Origin: Bacteroides timonensis
GTDB taxonomy: Bacteria > Bacteroidota > Bacteroidia > Bacteroidales > Bacteroidaceae
Assembly (NCBI RefSeq): GCF_000513195.1
Contig: NZ_CBVI010000086.1
Location: 43,190 to 107,189, forward strand
DNA: 64,000 nucleotides
Reading direction: 5' to 3'
This document shows, in pieces, positions 34,621 to 43,710 of this stretch; position 1 is the stretch's first letter; the number at the start of each line of letters is the position of its first letter. The position numbers and the translations under genes were made by a program. Below the pieces are notes generated by a model. It ran no database searches and was not told where the DNA came from. It saw nothing but the letters and a program-made list of their open reading frames with translations.

Positions 34621-35835
34621 ATGTTTTTGACAATACAGAAGAAAACGCTCCTTTCTTTTAGTACTCTGTTACTATTGTCTTTGATGATGGTGTTTATAGC
34701 ACAATTATACATTGTTAAAATATTATGTATGATAGCTATAGGTGTATTGATGTCTAAGAAGATAAGAGTTTCAAGAATTGTTCTGTTGAACTTTATTCTT
34801 ATATTGGTTTATGGAGTTTTAGGAACTGGTTTGGGGGTAATTAATCAAAACCCCAATCCATTTCAGTTCCTAGGTGTTTTTTTCTTCTGGCCTATTTTCT
34901 GGCTGCTTTTTATTTCCTATTTCTCAACTTCTCCTAATTTATTGGAACGATATTTAAAAGTATTATTCATTTCTCATGCAGTAATAGTTTTATTTGATTT
35001 GTTTTATGCCGTGGCAGCATTTAATGGGATTAAATTACCAAATCCTTTTTATGGGACAGAGACAGGATTTAGTATATATGAGAATTCCACTAGAATGACT
35101 TTTATTAATCTGAATACATTAACATTCTCCACACCTATTTTATTTATCCTATTCTTTTCACAGTATAAATTCGGAATTAGCAAAATATATCAGGCTATTA
35201 ATGTCATTCTTACAATTATTTTACTAATACTTTCGGGTCGTAGGAGTGTTATGTTGATGTGTGTATCAGTCTTTATTATGCCTTTATTTTTTTCTGGCTG
35301 TTTTTCAAAAGAGGTAAGGAAAACCACGGGAAAAGTTGTGCTTGTATTACTCGTTATAGTCTTTATTGGAGCATATTATGTAGAGAATGCATATCCTGGA
35401 TTTTGGGAAGGTTATTACCAAGTCTTTTTAAAGGCCTTTGATTCTTCCGAAGAACCTATAAAATTTGCTCAGGCTAAAATGTTTATTAATGCAATTTTTG
35501 AAAAACCCTTTTTAGGACACGGTTTTGGTGCTATCTTTTTTGAGCCGTTACCGGGACGCATGATTTATTCTTCATATTTTGAATTGTCATATCATCAGAA
35601 ATTAGCAACTACCGGAATTGTTGGATTTACTTTGATTATGTTTGTCTTCTTATCTACTCTTTGGTATTCGTTCTACTTATCAAAAAGAAATAAGGATGTT
35701 ACTTTGGTAGCATTTGCAGTAGGTTTGTTGTTTATGCTGGTTGCAGATGCTACAAATCCAGTTTTATGCTCCTTTGATTTAATGTGGCCTTTATATCTCT
35801 GTTTGGCAAAAATAAATTCTTATCAAATAAATTAA
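34621..35835 (+). CDS. O-antigen polymerase-like membrane protein (Wzy)
   Basis: A 404-residue protein with about ten hydrophobic helices and a large periplasmic loop (about 245-310), the usual Wzy/O-antigen ligase layout. KPFLGHGFGAIFFEPLPG and the RRSVMLMCVSVF helix fit the family, where little sequence is conserved. It would join repeat units in the periplasm. It begins two bases after the previous stop. Confidence 0.85.
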   Translation: MFLTIQKKTLLSFSTLLLLSLMMVFIAQLYIVKILCMIAIGVLMSKKIRVSRIVLLNFILILVYGVLGTGLGVINQNPNPFQFLGVFFFWPIFWLLFISYFSTSPNLLERYLKVLFISHAVIVLFDLFYAVAAFNGIKLPNPFYGTETGFSIYENSTRMTFINLNTLTFSTPILFILFFSQYKFGISKIYQAINVILTIILLILSGRRSVMLMCVSVFIMPLFFSGCFSKEVRKTTGKVVLVLLVIVFIGAYYVENAYPGFWEGYYQVFLKAFDSSEEPIKFAQAKMFINAIFEKPFLGHGFGAIFFEPLPGRMIYSSYFELSYHQKLATTGIVGFTLIMFVFLSTLWYSFYLSKRNKDVTLVAFAVGLLFMLVADATNPVLCSFDLMWPLYLCLAKINSYQIN

Positions 35836-35839
35836 TTTT

Positions 35840-36657
35840 ATGAAATACTATTTGGTAATAGTAAATTACAATAACTGTAATGTGACTATTGATTGTATTC
35901 TTTCTGCCGGAAAACTTATAGAAGAAAGTTTTTCAAAAATAGTTGTAGTTGATAATAATTCTGACGGATCAGATAAAGAAATTCTGAAAAGTTTTATTCT
36001 TAAAAATGTAAATTTAGATATTGAATTAATTTCTTTAGATAAAAATATGGGCTATTTTCCCGCCCTTAATAAAGGGATTATTTCATTGAATTTGTATGGT
36101 CGTGATGATTTTTTTTGGTAGTTGGTAATAATGACCTTCTGTTTCCTTCCAATTTTATACAATCATTGAAGGCACTAATAATTAATGAGAAAACATTTGT
36201 TATCTCTCCTGATATCATTACTCCACAAGGGATTCATCAGAATCCACATGTAATAAACCGGCTTTCCTTTTTTCGCCGATTTGCCTATAAATTGTATTTT
36301 TCTTCTTATCCTGTGGCTTGCATATTAACATCGTTGGGGAAAATATTGGGGCGAAATAGAAGAGAAAAATCGAGGTTTGGATATAATAAGGAACAGATTA
36401 TTAGAATGGGCTTTGGAGCATGTTATATAATATTGCCTCGGTATATACAAAAACTCGGATTACTTGATGAAAGTGTTTTTTTGATGGGTGAAGAAGCATT
36501 ATTGGGAAATCAAGTATATTCGAATGGTGGTGAAATATTATATACTCCACAAGTGAAAGTTGTTCACCAAGATCATTCTACCTTTAAAAAAATGCCATCT
36601 ATACATACTTATAACATAACGAAGGAGTCGTATAAAGTTTATAAAAAGTTTTTGTAA
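35840..36657 (+). pseudogene. Glycosyltransferase family 2, split at a T8 tract
   Basis: The first part (35840-36121, 93 codons) opens YYLVIVNYNNCNVTIDCI with VVVDNNSDGSD, then reaches a run of eight T residues (36109-36116) and stops. The second part (36115-36657, 180 codons) continues in another frame with VVGNNDLLFPSNF and ends with a normal GT2 tail (VFLMGEEALLGNQVY). One more T joins the parts as DDFFLVVGNND, a normal DxD region. Total about 272 residues, normal for the family. As written the catalytic part is lost. It could be a true slipped-strand switch or a base-calling error. Confidence 0.85.
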
Positions 36658-37670
36658 TGTTTGAAAATAGAGTACTTTTGATAACCGGAGGCACAGGGTC
36701 TTTTGGTAATGCTGTTTTACGCCGTTTCTTAGATTCAGATATCAAAGAAATCCGTATTTTTAGTCGTGATGAAAAAAAGCAGGATGACATGCGTCATCAC
36801 TTGCAAAATCCTAAAGTAAAATTCTACATCGGTGATGTACGTGACAAACGTTCCGTTGATGGTGTGATGAATGGGGTGGATTATATTTTCCACGCTGCGG
36901 CATTGAAGCAAGTACCCTCCTGCGAATTCTTTCCGACACAAGCTGTACGTACTAATGTGCTTGGAACAGAGAATGTACTTGATTCGGCCATTGAACACGG
37001 TGTGAAGAATGTCGTAGTACTTTCTACCGATAAGGCAGCTTATCCCATCAATGCTATGGGTATCAGTAAGGCCATGATGGAGAAAGTTGCCATTGCCAAA
37101 GGGCGTCAGTTGGGTGAAACCGGTTCTACTACGATTTGTTGTACCCGTTACGGTAATGTCATGGCCAGCCGTGGTTCTGTAATTCCCTTGTGGGTTGAGC
37201 AGATGAAAGATAATAAGCCGGTGACTATAACAGATCCTAACATGACCCGTTTCATGATGACTTTGGATGATGCCGTTGACCTAGTCATTTACGCTTTCCA
37301 ACATGGACATAATGGTGACCTGTTTGTCCAGAAAGCTCCCGCTGCTACGCTGGATGTCCTGGCCGCCGCGTTGAAAGATTTGTATCATAACGATACCGAG
37401 GTGAAAGTCATTGGTACTCGTCACGGTGAAAAGTTATATGAAACGCTTGTGACCCGGGAAGAGATGTCCAAAGCCATCGATATGGGGGATTACTACCGTA
37501 TTCCCTGTGATACTCGTGACCTGAACTATGATAAATTTTTTGTTGAAGGTAGTGAGGAAGTCTCCCGTATAGAAGACTACCACTCTCATAATACTCACCG
37601 CCTGGATGTGGAAGGGATGAAACAACTTTTATTGAAACTTTCCTTCATCCGTGAAGATCTCCACCTCTAA
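36657..37670 (+). CDS. fnlA: UDP-GlcNAc 4,6-dehydratase/5-epimerase (CapE/FnlA-like)
   Basis: A 337-residue short-chain dehydrogenase. It has the NAD site LLITGGTGSFGNAVLRRF and the family segment FHAAALKQVPSCEFFP. Instead of YxxxK it has MGISKAMMEK, the SMK-type triad of CapE, which converts UDP-GlcNAc to UDP-2-acetamido-2,6-dideoxy-4-keto-L-hexose. The two next genes complete UDP-L-FucNAc synthesis. Base composition is clearly richer in G and C than the genes before it. Confidence 0.93.
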   Translation: MFENRVLLITGGTGSFGNAVLRRFLDSDIKEIRIFSRDEKKQDDMRHHLQNPKVKFYIGDVRDKRSVDGVMNGVDYIFHAAALKQVPSCEFFPTQAVRTNVLGTENVLDSAIEHGVKNVVVLSTDKAAYPINAMGISKAMMEKVAIAKGRQLGETGSTTICCTRYGNVMASRGSVIPLWVEQMKDNKPVTITDPNMTRFMMTLDDAVDLVIYAFQHGHNGDLFVQKAPAATLDVLAAALKDLYHNDTEVKVIGTRHGEKLYETLVTREEMSKAIDMGDYYRIPCDTRDLNYDKFFVEGSEEVSRIEDYHSHNTHRLDVEGMKQLLLKLSFIREDLHL

Positions 37671-37704
37671 TCTTTCCTTTTTATTTTAAGAAACATATAA
37701 TTTT

Positions 37705-38865
37705 ATGATACGAGTTGGCATAACGGGCCAGCCTGGTTTTGTAGGGAGTCATCTCTACAATGTACTCGGTTTGTCCCCTGACGAATTCCTTCGTATCCCC
37801 TTTGAAGATTCCTATTTTCAGAGTGAGGGGAAATTGCGCTCCTTTGTGTGTGAATGTGATGTAATCGTGCATTTGGCAGCCATGAACCGCCATCCGGATG
37901 CCCAAGTTCTTTATGATACGAATATCGGTCTGGTTAGCCAGCTGATATCCGCTATGGAAGCCGAAAAAGTTACCCCCCATGTGCTGTTCTCTTCTTCTAC
38001 CCAGGAGGAGCGTGATAACGAATATGGACGTTCCAAACGTGAAGGACGTAATCTGCTTGAAGAATGGGCGGGACGTAATCGTGCCAGTTTTACCGGTATG
38101 GTCGTTCCTAATGTGTACGGTCCCTTTGGACGCCCCAACTATAATTCTTTCATTGCTACTTTTTGCTATAAACTGACTCATGGAGAAATACCACAGGTTT
38201 TACAGGACAGTGAGGTACGTTTGATTTATGTGGGTAACCTTTGCAAACATATAATTGGTAAGATACGCGAAGCTTCTTCAAATGCCCTTCCGATGGTTGA
38301 ACGTGATGTAGTCCCTTACGACTTTGAGAAAAAAGTAACGGACATTCTGGCTCTGTTGGAAAACTATAAGTCTCTTTACTTCGAACAGGGTATCATTCCT
38401 GTCCTGAAGGATAGGGACGAAGTGAATCTCTTCAATACCTTTTGTGGCTATATTGATTTCTCTTCCGTCTATCCCCGTAAACTGGTAAAGCATGAAGACC
38501 CCCGTGGTATGTTTGTAGAAACTGTTAAGCTGGGTATCGGCGGGCAGGTCTCTTTCTCTACCACCATTCCCGGTATCACTCGTGGTAATCATTACCATAC
38601 CCGTAAAATAGAACGCTTCACGGTCATTCGTGGAAAAGCCCGTATTCAGTTACGTAAAATCGGTACGGATGAAGTCCTGAACTTCTATCTGGATGGGAAA
38701 GATCCCTGCTATGTGGATATGCCTGTCTGGTATACTCATAATATCACCAATGTTGGAAATGAAGACCTCTATACACAGTTTTGGATCAATGAATGGTATG
38801 ATTCTTCTGACGGCGATACCTATTTTGAACCTTGTGATAAAAATGAAAATTACAAATTGAAATGA
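37705..38865 (+). CDS. fnlB: UDP-4-keto sugar reductase with cupin domain (CapF/FnlB-like)
   Basis: A 386-residue bifunctional protein. Residues about 1-250 are a Rossmann reductase (RVGITGQPGFVGSHLYNVLG, YGRSKREGRNLLEEW with the YxxxK pair). Residues about 265-386 are a cupin (TTIPGITRGNHYHTRKIERF, with the metal-binding His). CapF has the same fusion: the cupin epimerises at C3 and the reductase acts at C4, yielding UDP-L-PneNAc/talose-type intermediates. It follows fnlA by 34 bases and overlaps fnlC by four. Confidence 0.92.
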   Translation: MIRVGITGQPGFVGSHLYNVLGLSPDEFLRIPFEDSYFQSEGKLRSFVCECDVIVHLAAMNRHPDAQVLYDTNIGLVSQLISAMEAEKVTPHVLFSSSTQEERDNEYGRSKREGRNLLEEWAGRNRASFTGMVVPNVYGPFGRPNYNSFIATFCYKLTHGEIPQVLQDSEVRLIYVGNLCKHIIGKIREASSNALPMVERDVVPYDFEKKVTDILALLENYKSLYFEQGIIPVLKDRDEVNLFNTFCGYIDFSSVYPRKLVKHEDPRGMFVETVKLGIGGQVSFSTTIPGITRGNHYHTRKIERFTVIRGKARIQLRKIGTDEVLNFYLDGKDPCYVDMPVWYTHNITNVGNEDLYTQFWINEWYDSSDGDTYFEPCDKNENYKLK

Positions 38866-40004
38866 ACAAGCTTAAGTTAATGACTATCATAGGCACCCGT
38901 CCGGAGATTATCCGTCTGTCTGCCACCATTAAGTGTTGTGACCAATACTTTGATCAGATACTTGTACATACCGGTCAGAATTATGATTACTCCCTGAATC
39001 AGGTATTCTTTGAAGACCTCGGTCTTCGTGAACCTGACTACTACCTGAATGCGGTGGGTAAGGACTTGGGTGAAACTATTGGCAATATCATAGCTAAATC
39101 TTATCAACTTATGATAGAAGTGCGACCTGATGCGGTTCTGGTTTTGGGAGATACCAATTCTTGCCTTTCCGTTATCGGTGCTAAGCGTCTTCATATTCCC
39201 ATCTTCCACATGGAAGCCGGTAATCGCTGCTTTGATGAATGCCTCCCTGAAGAAACTAACCGGCGGATTGTTGACGTAACAGCTGACGTAAACCTTTGTT
39301 ATTCGGAACATGCCCGCCGCTATCTGAATGCTGCGGGTACTCCGAAGGAGCGTACTTATGTTGTTGGTTCTCCTATGGCTGAAGTCCTGCATAATAATCT
39401 GGAACAGATCAAAGCGAGTACTATTCTGGAACAGCTCAATTTAGAGAAGTGCAGATATATCCTTCTTTCCGCTCACCGTGAAGAGAACATTGATACGGAG
39501 AAGAATTTCTTCAATCTGATGAATGCGGTCAATGAACTGGCTAAGAAATATGATATGCCTATTCTTTATTCATGTCATCCGCGTTCAAAGAAATTTATCG
39601 AACAACGCGGCTTTGTATTTGACGCTCGGGTTATTCAGCACCAACCTTTGGGTTTTCATGATTATAATCATCTTCAGATGAATGCCTTTGCTGTCGTTTC
39701 AGATTCGGGTACTTTGCCCGAAGAGAGTAGTTATTTTCTCTCTATCGGTCATCCTTTTCCGGCTGTTTGTATCCGTACGAGTACAGAACGACCGGAGGCT
39801 TTGGATAAAGGTAACTTTATACTGGCCGGCATCACAACGGAACAGGTTCTTCAAGCGGTTGATGTAGCTGTGGAGATGAATCGTAATGGTGCTTTGGGTA
39901 TTCCTGTTCCGGATTATACGGATGAGATTGTATCGGTTAAGGTTGTGAAGCTGATTCAGAGTTATACCGGGGTAGTGGATAAGATGGTCTGGAGAAAATA
40001 TTGA
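38862..40004 (+). CDS. fnlC: UDP-N-acetylglucosamine 2-epimerase family (CapG/FnlC-like)
   Basis: A 380-residue GT-B-fold epimerase. It has IIGTRPEIIRLSATIK near the start, HTGQNYDYSLNQVFFEDL, HMEAGNRCFDECLPEETNR and LLSAHREENID with the family His and Glu. With the two genes before it, it gives UDP-N-acetyl-L-fucosamine by C2 epimerisation. The start overlaps fnlB (ATGA). Confidence 0.93.
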   Translation: MNKLKLMTIIGTRPEIIRLSATIKCCDQYFDQILVHTGQNYDYSLNQVFFEDLGLREPDYYLNAVGKDLGETIGNIIAKSYQLMIEVRPDAVLVLGDTNSCLSVIGAKRLHIPIFHMEAGNRCFDECLPEETNRRIVDVTADVNLCYSEHARRYLNAAGTPKERTYVVGSPMAEVLHNNLEQIKASTILEQLNLEKCRYILLSAHREENIDTEKNFFNLMNAVNELAKKYDMPILYSCHPRSKKFIEQRGFVFDARVIQHQPLGFHDYNHLQMNAFAVVSDSGTLPEESSYFLSIGHPFPAVCIRTSTERPEALDKGNFILAGITTEQVLQAVDVAVEMNRNGALGIPVPDYTDEIVSVKVVKLIQSYTGVVDKMVWRKY

Positions 40005-40012
40005 TATACTAT

Positions 40013-41224
40013 ATGTGTTCTAAAAGAATATGGGTTATTTCAGAAATCTATTATCCTATTAAGACTTCGACAGGCTATTATATAACTGAAATTGCTGAAT
40101 ATCTGGCAGCTAAGGGGCTTGATGTTCATGTGATATGTACCGGTTCTACCTATAGTGAGGGAGAATCTATGAGTTTTTTGAGAGAAGAGTGCCACAAAGG
40201 AGTAAATATTCATCGAGTTTTTCCTCCTAACCTCGACAAAAACAATTTCTTTAAAAGAACCTTAAGATTATTTTTTTCTAGTTTTCAATTGTTTTTAAAG
40301 GTGTTGCTTTTGGTACAAAGAGGTGATGAATTATTAGTAGTAACTAATCCGGCATTTTTGATTCTGATGATGCCTTATGTGGCATGGAGGAAAAAGATTA
40401 ATTATACAATTCTTGTTCATGATATTTTTCCAGAGAATTTAGTAGCGATAAATAAAATGTCATCTTCTTCGATTGCTTATAAATGTTTAAAACGAGTTTA
40501 TGATAAGGCTTATTCTAAAGCTCGTATTTGCATTTCAATAGGACGCGATATGACTGAAATCTTAATATCTAAAACTCGTGCAAATGCTAATATTTCCTTT
40601 ATTCCAATATGGGCAGAGAATAGAGCCATTTATCCATTGGATAAAAGAGATACAAATTTGTATGAGAAATTAAAACTGGAAGGGAAATTTGTTTTTCAGT
40701 TTGCCGGTAATCTGGGCCATGCGCAAGGCGTTGATAATCTTTTGGCTGCAATAGAAAAGATCGATGTTGAAGACATACATTTTTTGTTTATAGGTGGAGG
40801 GGCAAAGTTTGATGAAATTTCTTCGTTTATTAGTCATAGAGGACAAAAGAATGTTTCATTATTGGGTTTTCAAGACCGTTCACAGCAGAATGATTTCCTG
40901 AATGCATGTGATATTGGAATTGTTACGTTGAATGATGGCATGTATGGTTTGGGAGTACCTTCCAAATCATATAATATATGGGCTGCTGGTAAACCTATAT
41001 TATATATCGGTGATGATAACTCGGAAATAGCTTTATGTATTAAAGAATTTACCTTAGGTTGGATTGTGCCTCCTAATGATCCACATACATTAAAGAATAT
41101 GATTGAGTTTATATATGATAATAGAAATAATCTGTCTTCCATAAGAAATAATGCAAGAACTGTATCAGATACAATATTCGCTAAAGATCAGATATTGGAA
41201 AGATATTATACCTTATTAAAGTAG
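40013..41224 (+). CDS. Glycosyltransferase family 4, WbuB-like
   Basis: A 403-residue GT-B transferase. IWVISEIYYPIKTSTGYYI opens it, with the WbuB-type HDIFPENLVAINKM segment and later FAGNLGHAQGVDNL and GLGVPSKSYNIWAAGKPIL. WbuB-like enzymes commonly sit beside fnlABC and transfer L-FucNAc to the lipid-linked sugar; that acceptor role is inferred. I start at MCSKRIW (ATG, 40013) rather than at the TTG at 40001, which overlaps fnlC. Codons are AT-rich again. Confidence 0.88.
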   Translation: MCSKRIWVISEIYYPIKTSTGYYITEIAEYLAAKGLDVHVICTGSTYSEGESMSFLREECHKGVNIHRVFPPNLDKNNFFKRTLRLFFSSFQLFLKVLLLVQRGDELLVVTNPAFLILMMPYVAWRKKINYTILVHDIFPENLVAINKMSSSSIAYKCLKRVYDKAYSKARICISIGRDMTEILISKTRANANISFIPIWAENRAIYPLDKRDTNLYEKLKLEGKFVFQFAGNLGHAQGVDNLLAAIEKIDVEDIHFLFIGGGAKFDEISSFISHRGQKNVSLLGFQDRSQQNDFLNACDIGIVTLNDGMYGLGVPSKSYNIWAAGKPILYIGDDNSEIALCIKEFTLGWIVPPNDPHTLKNMIEFIYDNRNNLSSIRNNARTVSDTIFAKDQILERYYTLLK

Positions 41225-41251
41225 TTGTTGCTATATTTAAATTGCTTTTAG

Positions 41252-42148
41252 ATGAAACTCTTATTTACAGGAGCCTCCGGGTTCTTGGGCAATAATGTAT
41301 GCCCTATTTTAAAGAAAATGTATGCTGTCACCACTATTGGCTTGACTTCACAGGATAATTATACTGTAAATATTGCAAAAGATATTCCTAACTTACATGA
41401 ACGTTATGATATCGTATTGCATGCAGCCGGAAAGGCTCATTCTATTCCCCGAACGGAAGCAGAACGGCAAGTCTTTTTCGATGTAAATCTGCAAGGAACA
41501 AAAAATCTTTGCGCCGCATTAGAGAAAGTCGGAATGCCGAGAGCTTTTGTTTTCATTTCTACTGTAGCAGTATATGGTTGTGATTATGGGGAGAATATCA
41601 CGGAAGAATATCCATTAAATGGAACGACTCCTTATGCTATGAGTAAGCGTTTGGCAGAAGAATACCTGCAAAAATGGTGTTTAGAACATAATGTAGTACT
41701 AGGTATTATTCGTCCTTCTTTGATTACCGGTCCTAATCCTCCGGGAAATTTGGGAACAATGATAACTGGTATCCGTAGAGGGAGGTATTTTAGTATTGCA
41801 GGTGGTGGAGCTAGGAAAAGTGTGTTGATGGTACAGGATATTGCTCATTTAATTCCTATGCTTGTCAGAAAAGGTGGTATTTATAATATATGTGATAGTT
41901 CTCAGCCTACATTTAGGGAATTGGAAACGCTCATTTGTAGGCAAGTGAATAAACCGCTGCCTTTATCAATTCCTTATTGGCTGGCTAAGGTTATGGCCTT
42001 GATAGGGGATTGTTTAGGCAAAAAAGCACCAATAAGTTCACTAAAGCTTGATAAGATAACAAAATCGTTAACTTTCAGTAATGAGAAGGCTATGCATGAA
42101 TTGGGATGGAAGCCGATGAGTGTATTGGAAAACTTTCGGATAGAATGA
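41252..42148 (+). CDS. NAD-dependent sugar epimerase/dehydratase (4-keto reductase type)
   Basis: A 298-residue extended short-chain dehydrogenase. LLFTGASGFLGNNVCP is the nucleotide-binding loop, FISTVAVYG the second strand, and TPYAMSKRLAEE the YxxxK pair. Genes of this kind beside a WecA-type transferase usually reduce UDP-4-keto-6-deoxy-HexNAc (as WbpV does to give QuiNAc). The product would be used by the initiating transferase. It ends with ATGA overlap to the micro-gene. Confidence 0.85.
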   Translation: MKLLFTGASGFLGNNVCPILKKMYAVTTIGLTSQDNYTVNIAKDIPNLHERYDIVLHAAGKAHSIPRTEAERQVFFDVNLQGTKNLCAALEKVGMPRAFVFISTVAVYGCDYGENITEEYPLNGTTPYAMSKRLAEEYLQKWCLEHNVVLGIIRPSLITGPNPPGNLGTMITGIRRGRYFSIAGGGARKSVLMVQDIAHLIPMLVRKGGIYNICDSSQPTFRELETLICRQVNKPLPLSIPYWLAKVMALIGDCLGKKAPISSLKLDKITKSLTFSNEKAMHELGWKPMSVLENFRIE

Positions 42149-42246
42149 GTATGTGCTTTTGGATTATATTATCTGTGATAGGCGTTCTTGTCTTCTTATT
42201 TGCCTGTATTCAAATATGGTTTCATTGGATTAATAAAAACGAATAA
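42145..42246 (+). CDS. Micro-protein, single-pass membrane (33 aa)
   Basis: A reading frame of 33 codons plus stop, reading MSMCFWIILSVIGVLVFLFA then CIQIWFHWINKNE. It has one long hydrophobic helix and a short polar tail. Its start overlaps the stop of the epimerase gene (ATGA at 42145-42148), and its stop TAA (42244-42246) overlaps the start ATG of the next gene by one base. This double coupling argues that it is translated. I recognise no family. It could be a small partner of the WecA-type enzyme; that is inference. Confidence 0.55.
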   Translation: MSMCFWIILSVIGVLVFLFACIQIWFHWINKNE

Positions 42247-43196
42247 TGTATTATATAATAGTTTTGGTTCTGCTATTTTTAGCAGAACTTTTTTATTTTA
42301 AGATAGCTGATAAGTGTAATATCATTGATAAGCCTAATGAGCGTAGCTCACATACAAAAGTTACTTTGCGTGGTGGTGGAATTATCTTTTATTTTGGTGC
42401 ATTGGCTTATTTCCTGACTAATCATTGGGAATATCCCTGGTTTATAGTGGCATTGACTCTGATAACATTCATTAGCCTTGTGGATGATATTCGTTCCACT
42501 TCTCAAGGCCTGAGATTGGTTTTCCATTTTTCCGCTATGGCCTTGATGTTCTACCAGTGGGGATTGTTTTCCCTTTCCTGGTGGTGGATAATCGTAGCAT
42601 TAATAATTTGTACAGGTATTATTAACGCTTATAATTTCATGGATGGCATCAATGGAATTACCGGTGGTTATTCCTTGGTTGTTTTAGTCGCATTGGCTTA
42701 TATCAATGCTGAAGTAACACCGTTTATTGAGCCTGTTTTGATTTACACTGTTTTATGTTCTGTCCTGGTCTTTTGCTTCTTTAATTTCCGTAAGAAAGCC
42801 AAGTGTTTTGCCGGTGATGTCGGTTCTGTTGCCATTGCTTTTATTATCCTATTTCTGATAGGCAAGCTGATTATAACGACTAAAAATTTCAGTTGGATAA
42901 TCCTGTTATCTGTTTATGGTGTTGATAGTGTCCTGACTATTATTCATCGCCTGATGCTTCATGAGAACATCGGTTTGCCCCATCGTAAGCACATGTATCA
43001 ATTGATGGCTAATGAATTGAAGATGTCTCATGTAGTGGTTTCGTTTATTTATATGGTAGTACAAGCAATTGTAATTGTAGGTTATATAATGTGCTTGAAT
43101 TATGGTTATTGGTATTTGTTCGGTACGGTTCTGTTGCTAAGTTTACTGTATATCTGTTTTATTAATAAATATTTCGAATTGCATCGATTATCATAA
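42246..43196 (+). CDS. WecA/MraY-type sugar-1-phosphate transferase
   Basis: A 316-residue membrane protein with about 9-10 helices. Family motifs are SLVDDIRSTSQ (the DDxxS pair), NAYNFMDGINGITGG, FAGDVGSVAIAF and LPHRKHMYQLM. It transfers a HexNAc-1-phosphate to undecaprenyl phosphate and so begins the repeat unit. The last gene of the capsule locus, as is common in Bacteroides. Specificity is probably for a 6-deoxy-HexNAc made by the upstream reductase; inferred. Confidence 0.92.
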   Translation: MYYIIVLVLLFLAELFYFKIADKCNIIDKPNERSSHTKVTLRGGGIIFYFGALAYFLTNHWEYPWFIVALTLITFISLVDDIRSTSQGLRLVFHFSAMALMFYQWGLFSLSWWWIIVALIICTGIINAYNFMDGINGITGGYSLVVLVALAYINAEVTPFIEPVLIYTVLCSVLVFCFFNFRKKAKCFAGDVGSVAIAFIILFLIGKLIITTKNFSWIILLSVYGVDSVLTIIHRLMLHENIGLPHRKHMYQLMANELKMSHVVVSFIYMVVQAIVIVGYIMCLNYGYWYLFGTVLLLSLLYICFINKYFELHRLS

Positions 43197-43339
43197 AATT
43201 ACTGATTTGATGCTTAAACAAAGAGGACGAGGATGTATCCTATATTGTGGAACAGATAAAAGTTTGCTGTAAGAAATAATAAGTGCGAAATATTGCCCAC
43301 TGTTGTGCCATAATCATCAAGAAAATAATCGCATCTTTA

Positions 43340-43370
43340 TTTGATAGTTGCATAAATTATACTACTTTTG
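43340..43370 (+). promoter_or_regulatory. Promoter of the antitoxin gene
   Basis: TTTG (43340-43343), 19 bases, TACTTTTG (43363-43370): a full match with consensus and spacing. It lies 28 bases before the ATG at 43399. Confidence 0.7.
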
Positions 43371-43398
43371 TTTATAGATAATATCAATGTGTAATTGT

Positions 43399-43647
43399 AT
43401 GGCAACTGTATCATTGAAAATTCGTCTGAATTATAATCAGATATTGGAGTTAACTCAACAACTTTCTGACGATGACAAATTGGAGTTGAGCCGTGCGCTT
43501 GCTGTCGAAACGCGCGGCATTAAGTTGAAACGACTATTGAATGCTTTTAAAACAGATGAAATTTCACAAAAGGAAATAGATGCTGAAGTGGAAGCTGTTA
43601 GACAAGAGGCATATGAAAAACGATTGCGTGATAAAAATAATTGTTGA
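43399..43647 (+). CDS. Probable antitoxin of a PIN-type toxin-antitoxin pair
   Basis: An 82-residue protein, mostly helical: MATVSLKIRLNYNQILELTQ opens it and the C-terminal half is highly charged with KEIDAEVEAVRQEAYEKRL. No firm family name, but such small helical charged proteins precede COG1569-like PIN toxins in Bacteroides. Its last 35 bases overlap the PIN remnant. I take the ATG at 43399; one four codons earlier is possible. Confidence 0.6.
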   Translation: MATVSLKIRLNYNQILELTQQLSDDDKLELSRALAVETRGIKLKRLLNAFKTDEISQKEIDAEVEAVRQEAYEKRLRDKNNC

Positions 43648-43708
43648 TACAAATCTTTTGATTATTTTTCTGATAGGTAAGTATTTGACTCGCTCGTTGG
43701 AATTATAA
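43613..43708 (+). pseudogene. Truncated PIN-domain toxin
   Basis: A 31-codon frame overlapping the antitoxin end. IKIIVDTNLLIIFLIGK is the usual PIN opening, with the first metal-binding aspartate in VDTN, but the frame stops after RSLEL, where a full protein would continue to about 130 residues. The remaining acidic residues are lost. The adjacent TonB gene ends two bases away, so the missing part was probably deleted. Confidence 0.6.
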
Positions 43709-43710
43709 AT

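Noticed and set aside
43197..43339. Short frames after the WecA-type gene
   Set aside because: The longest is 20 codons; nothing recognisable.
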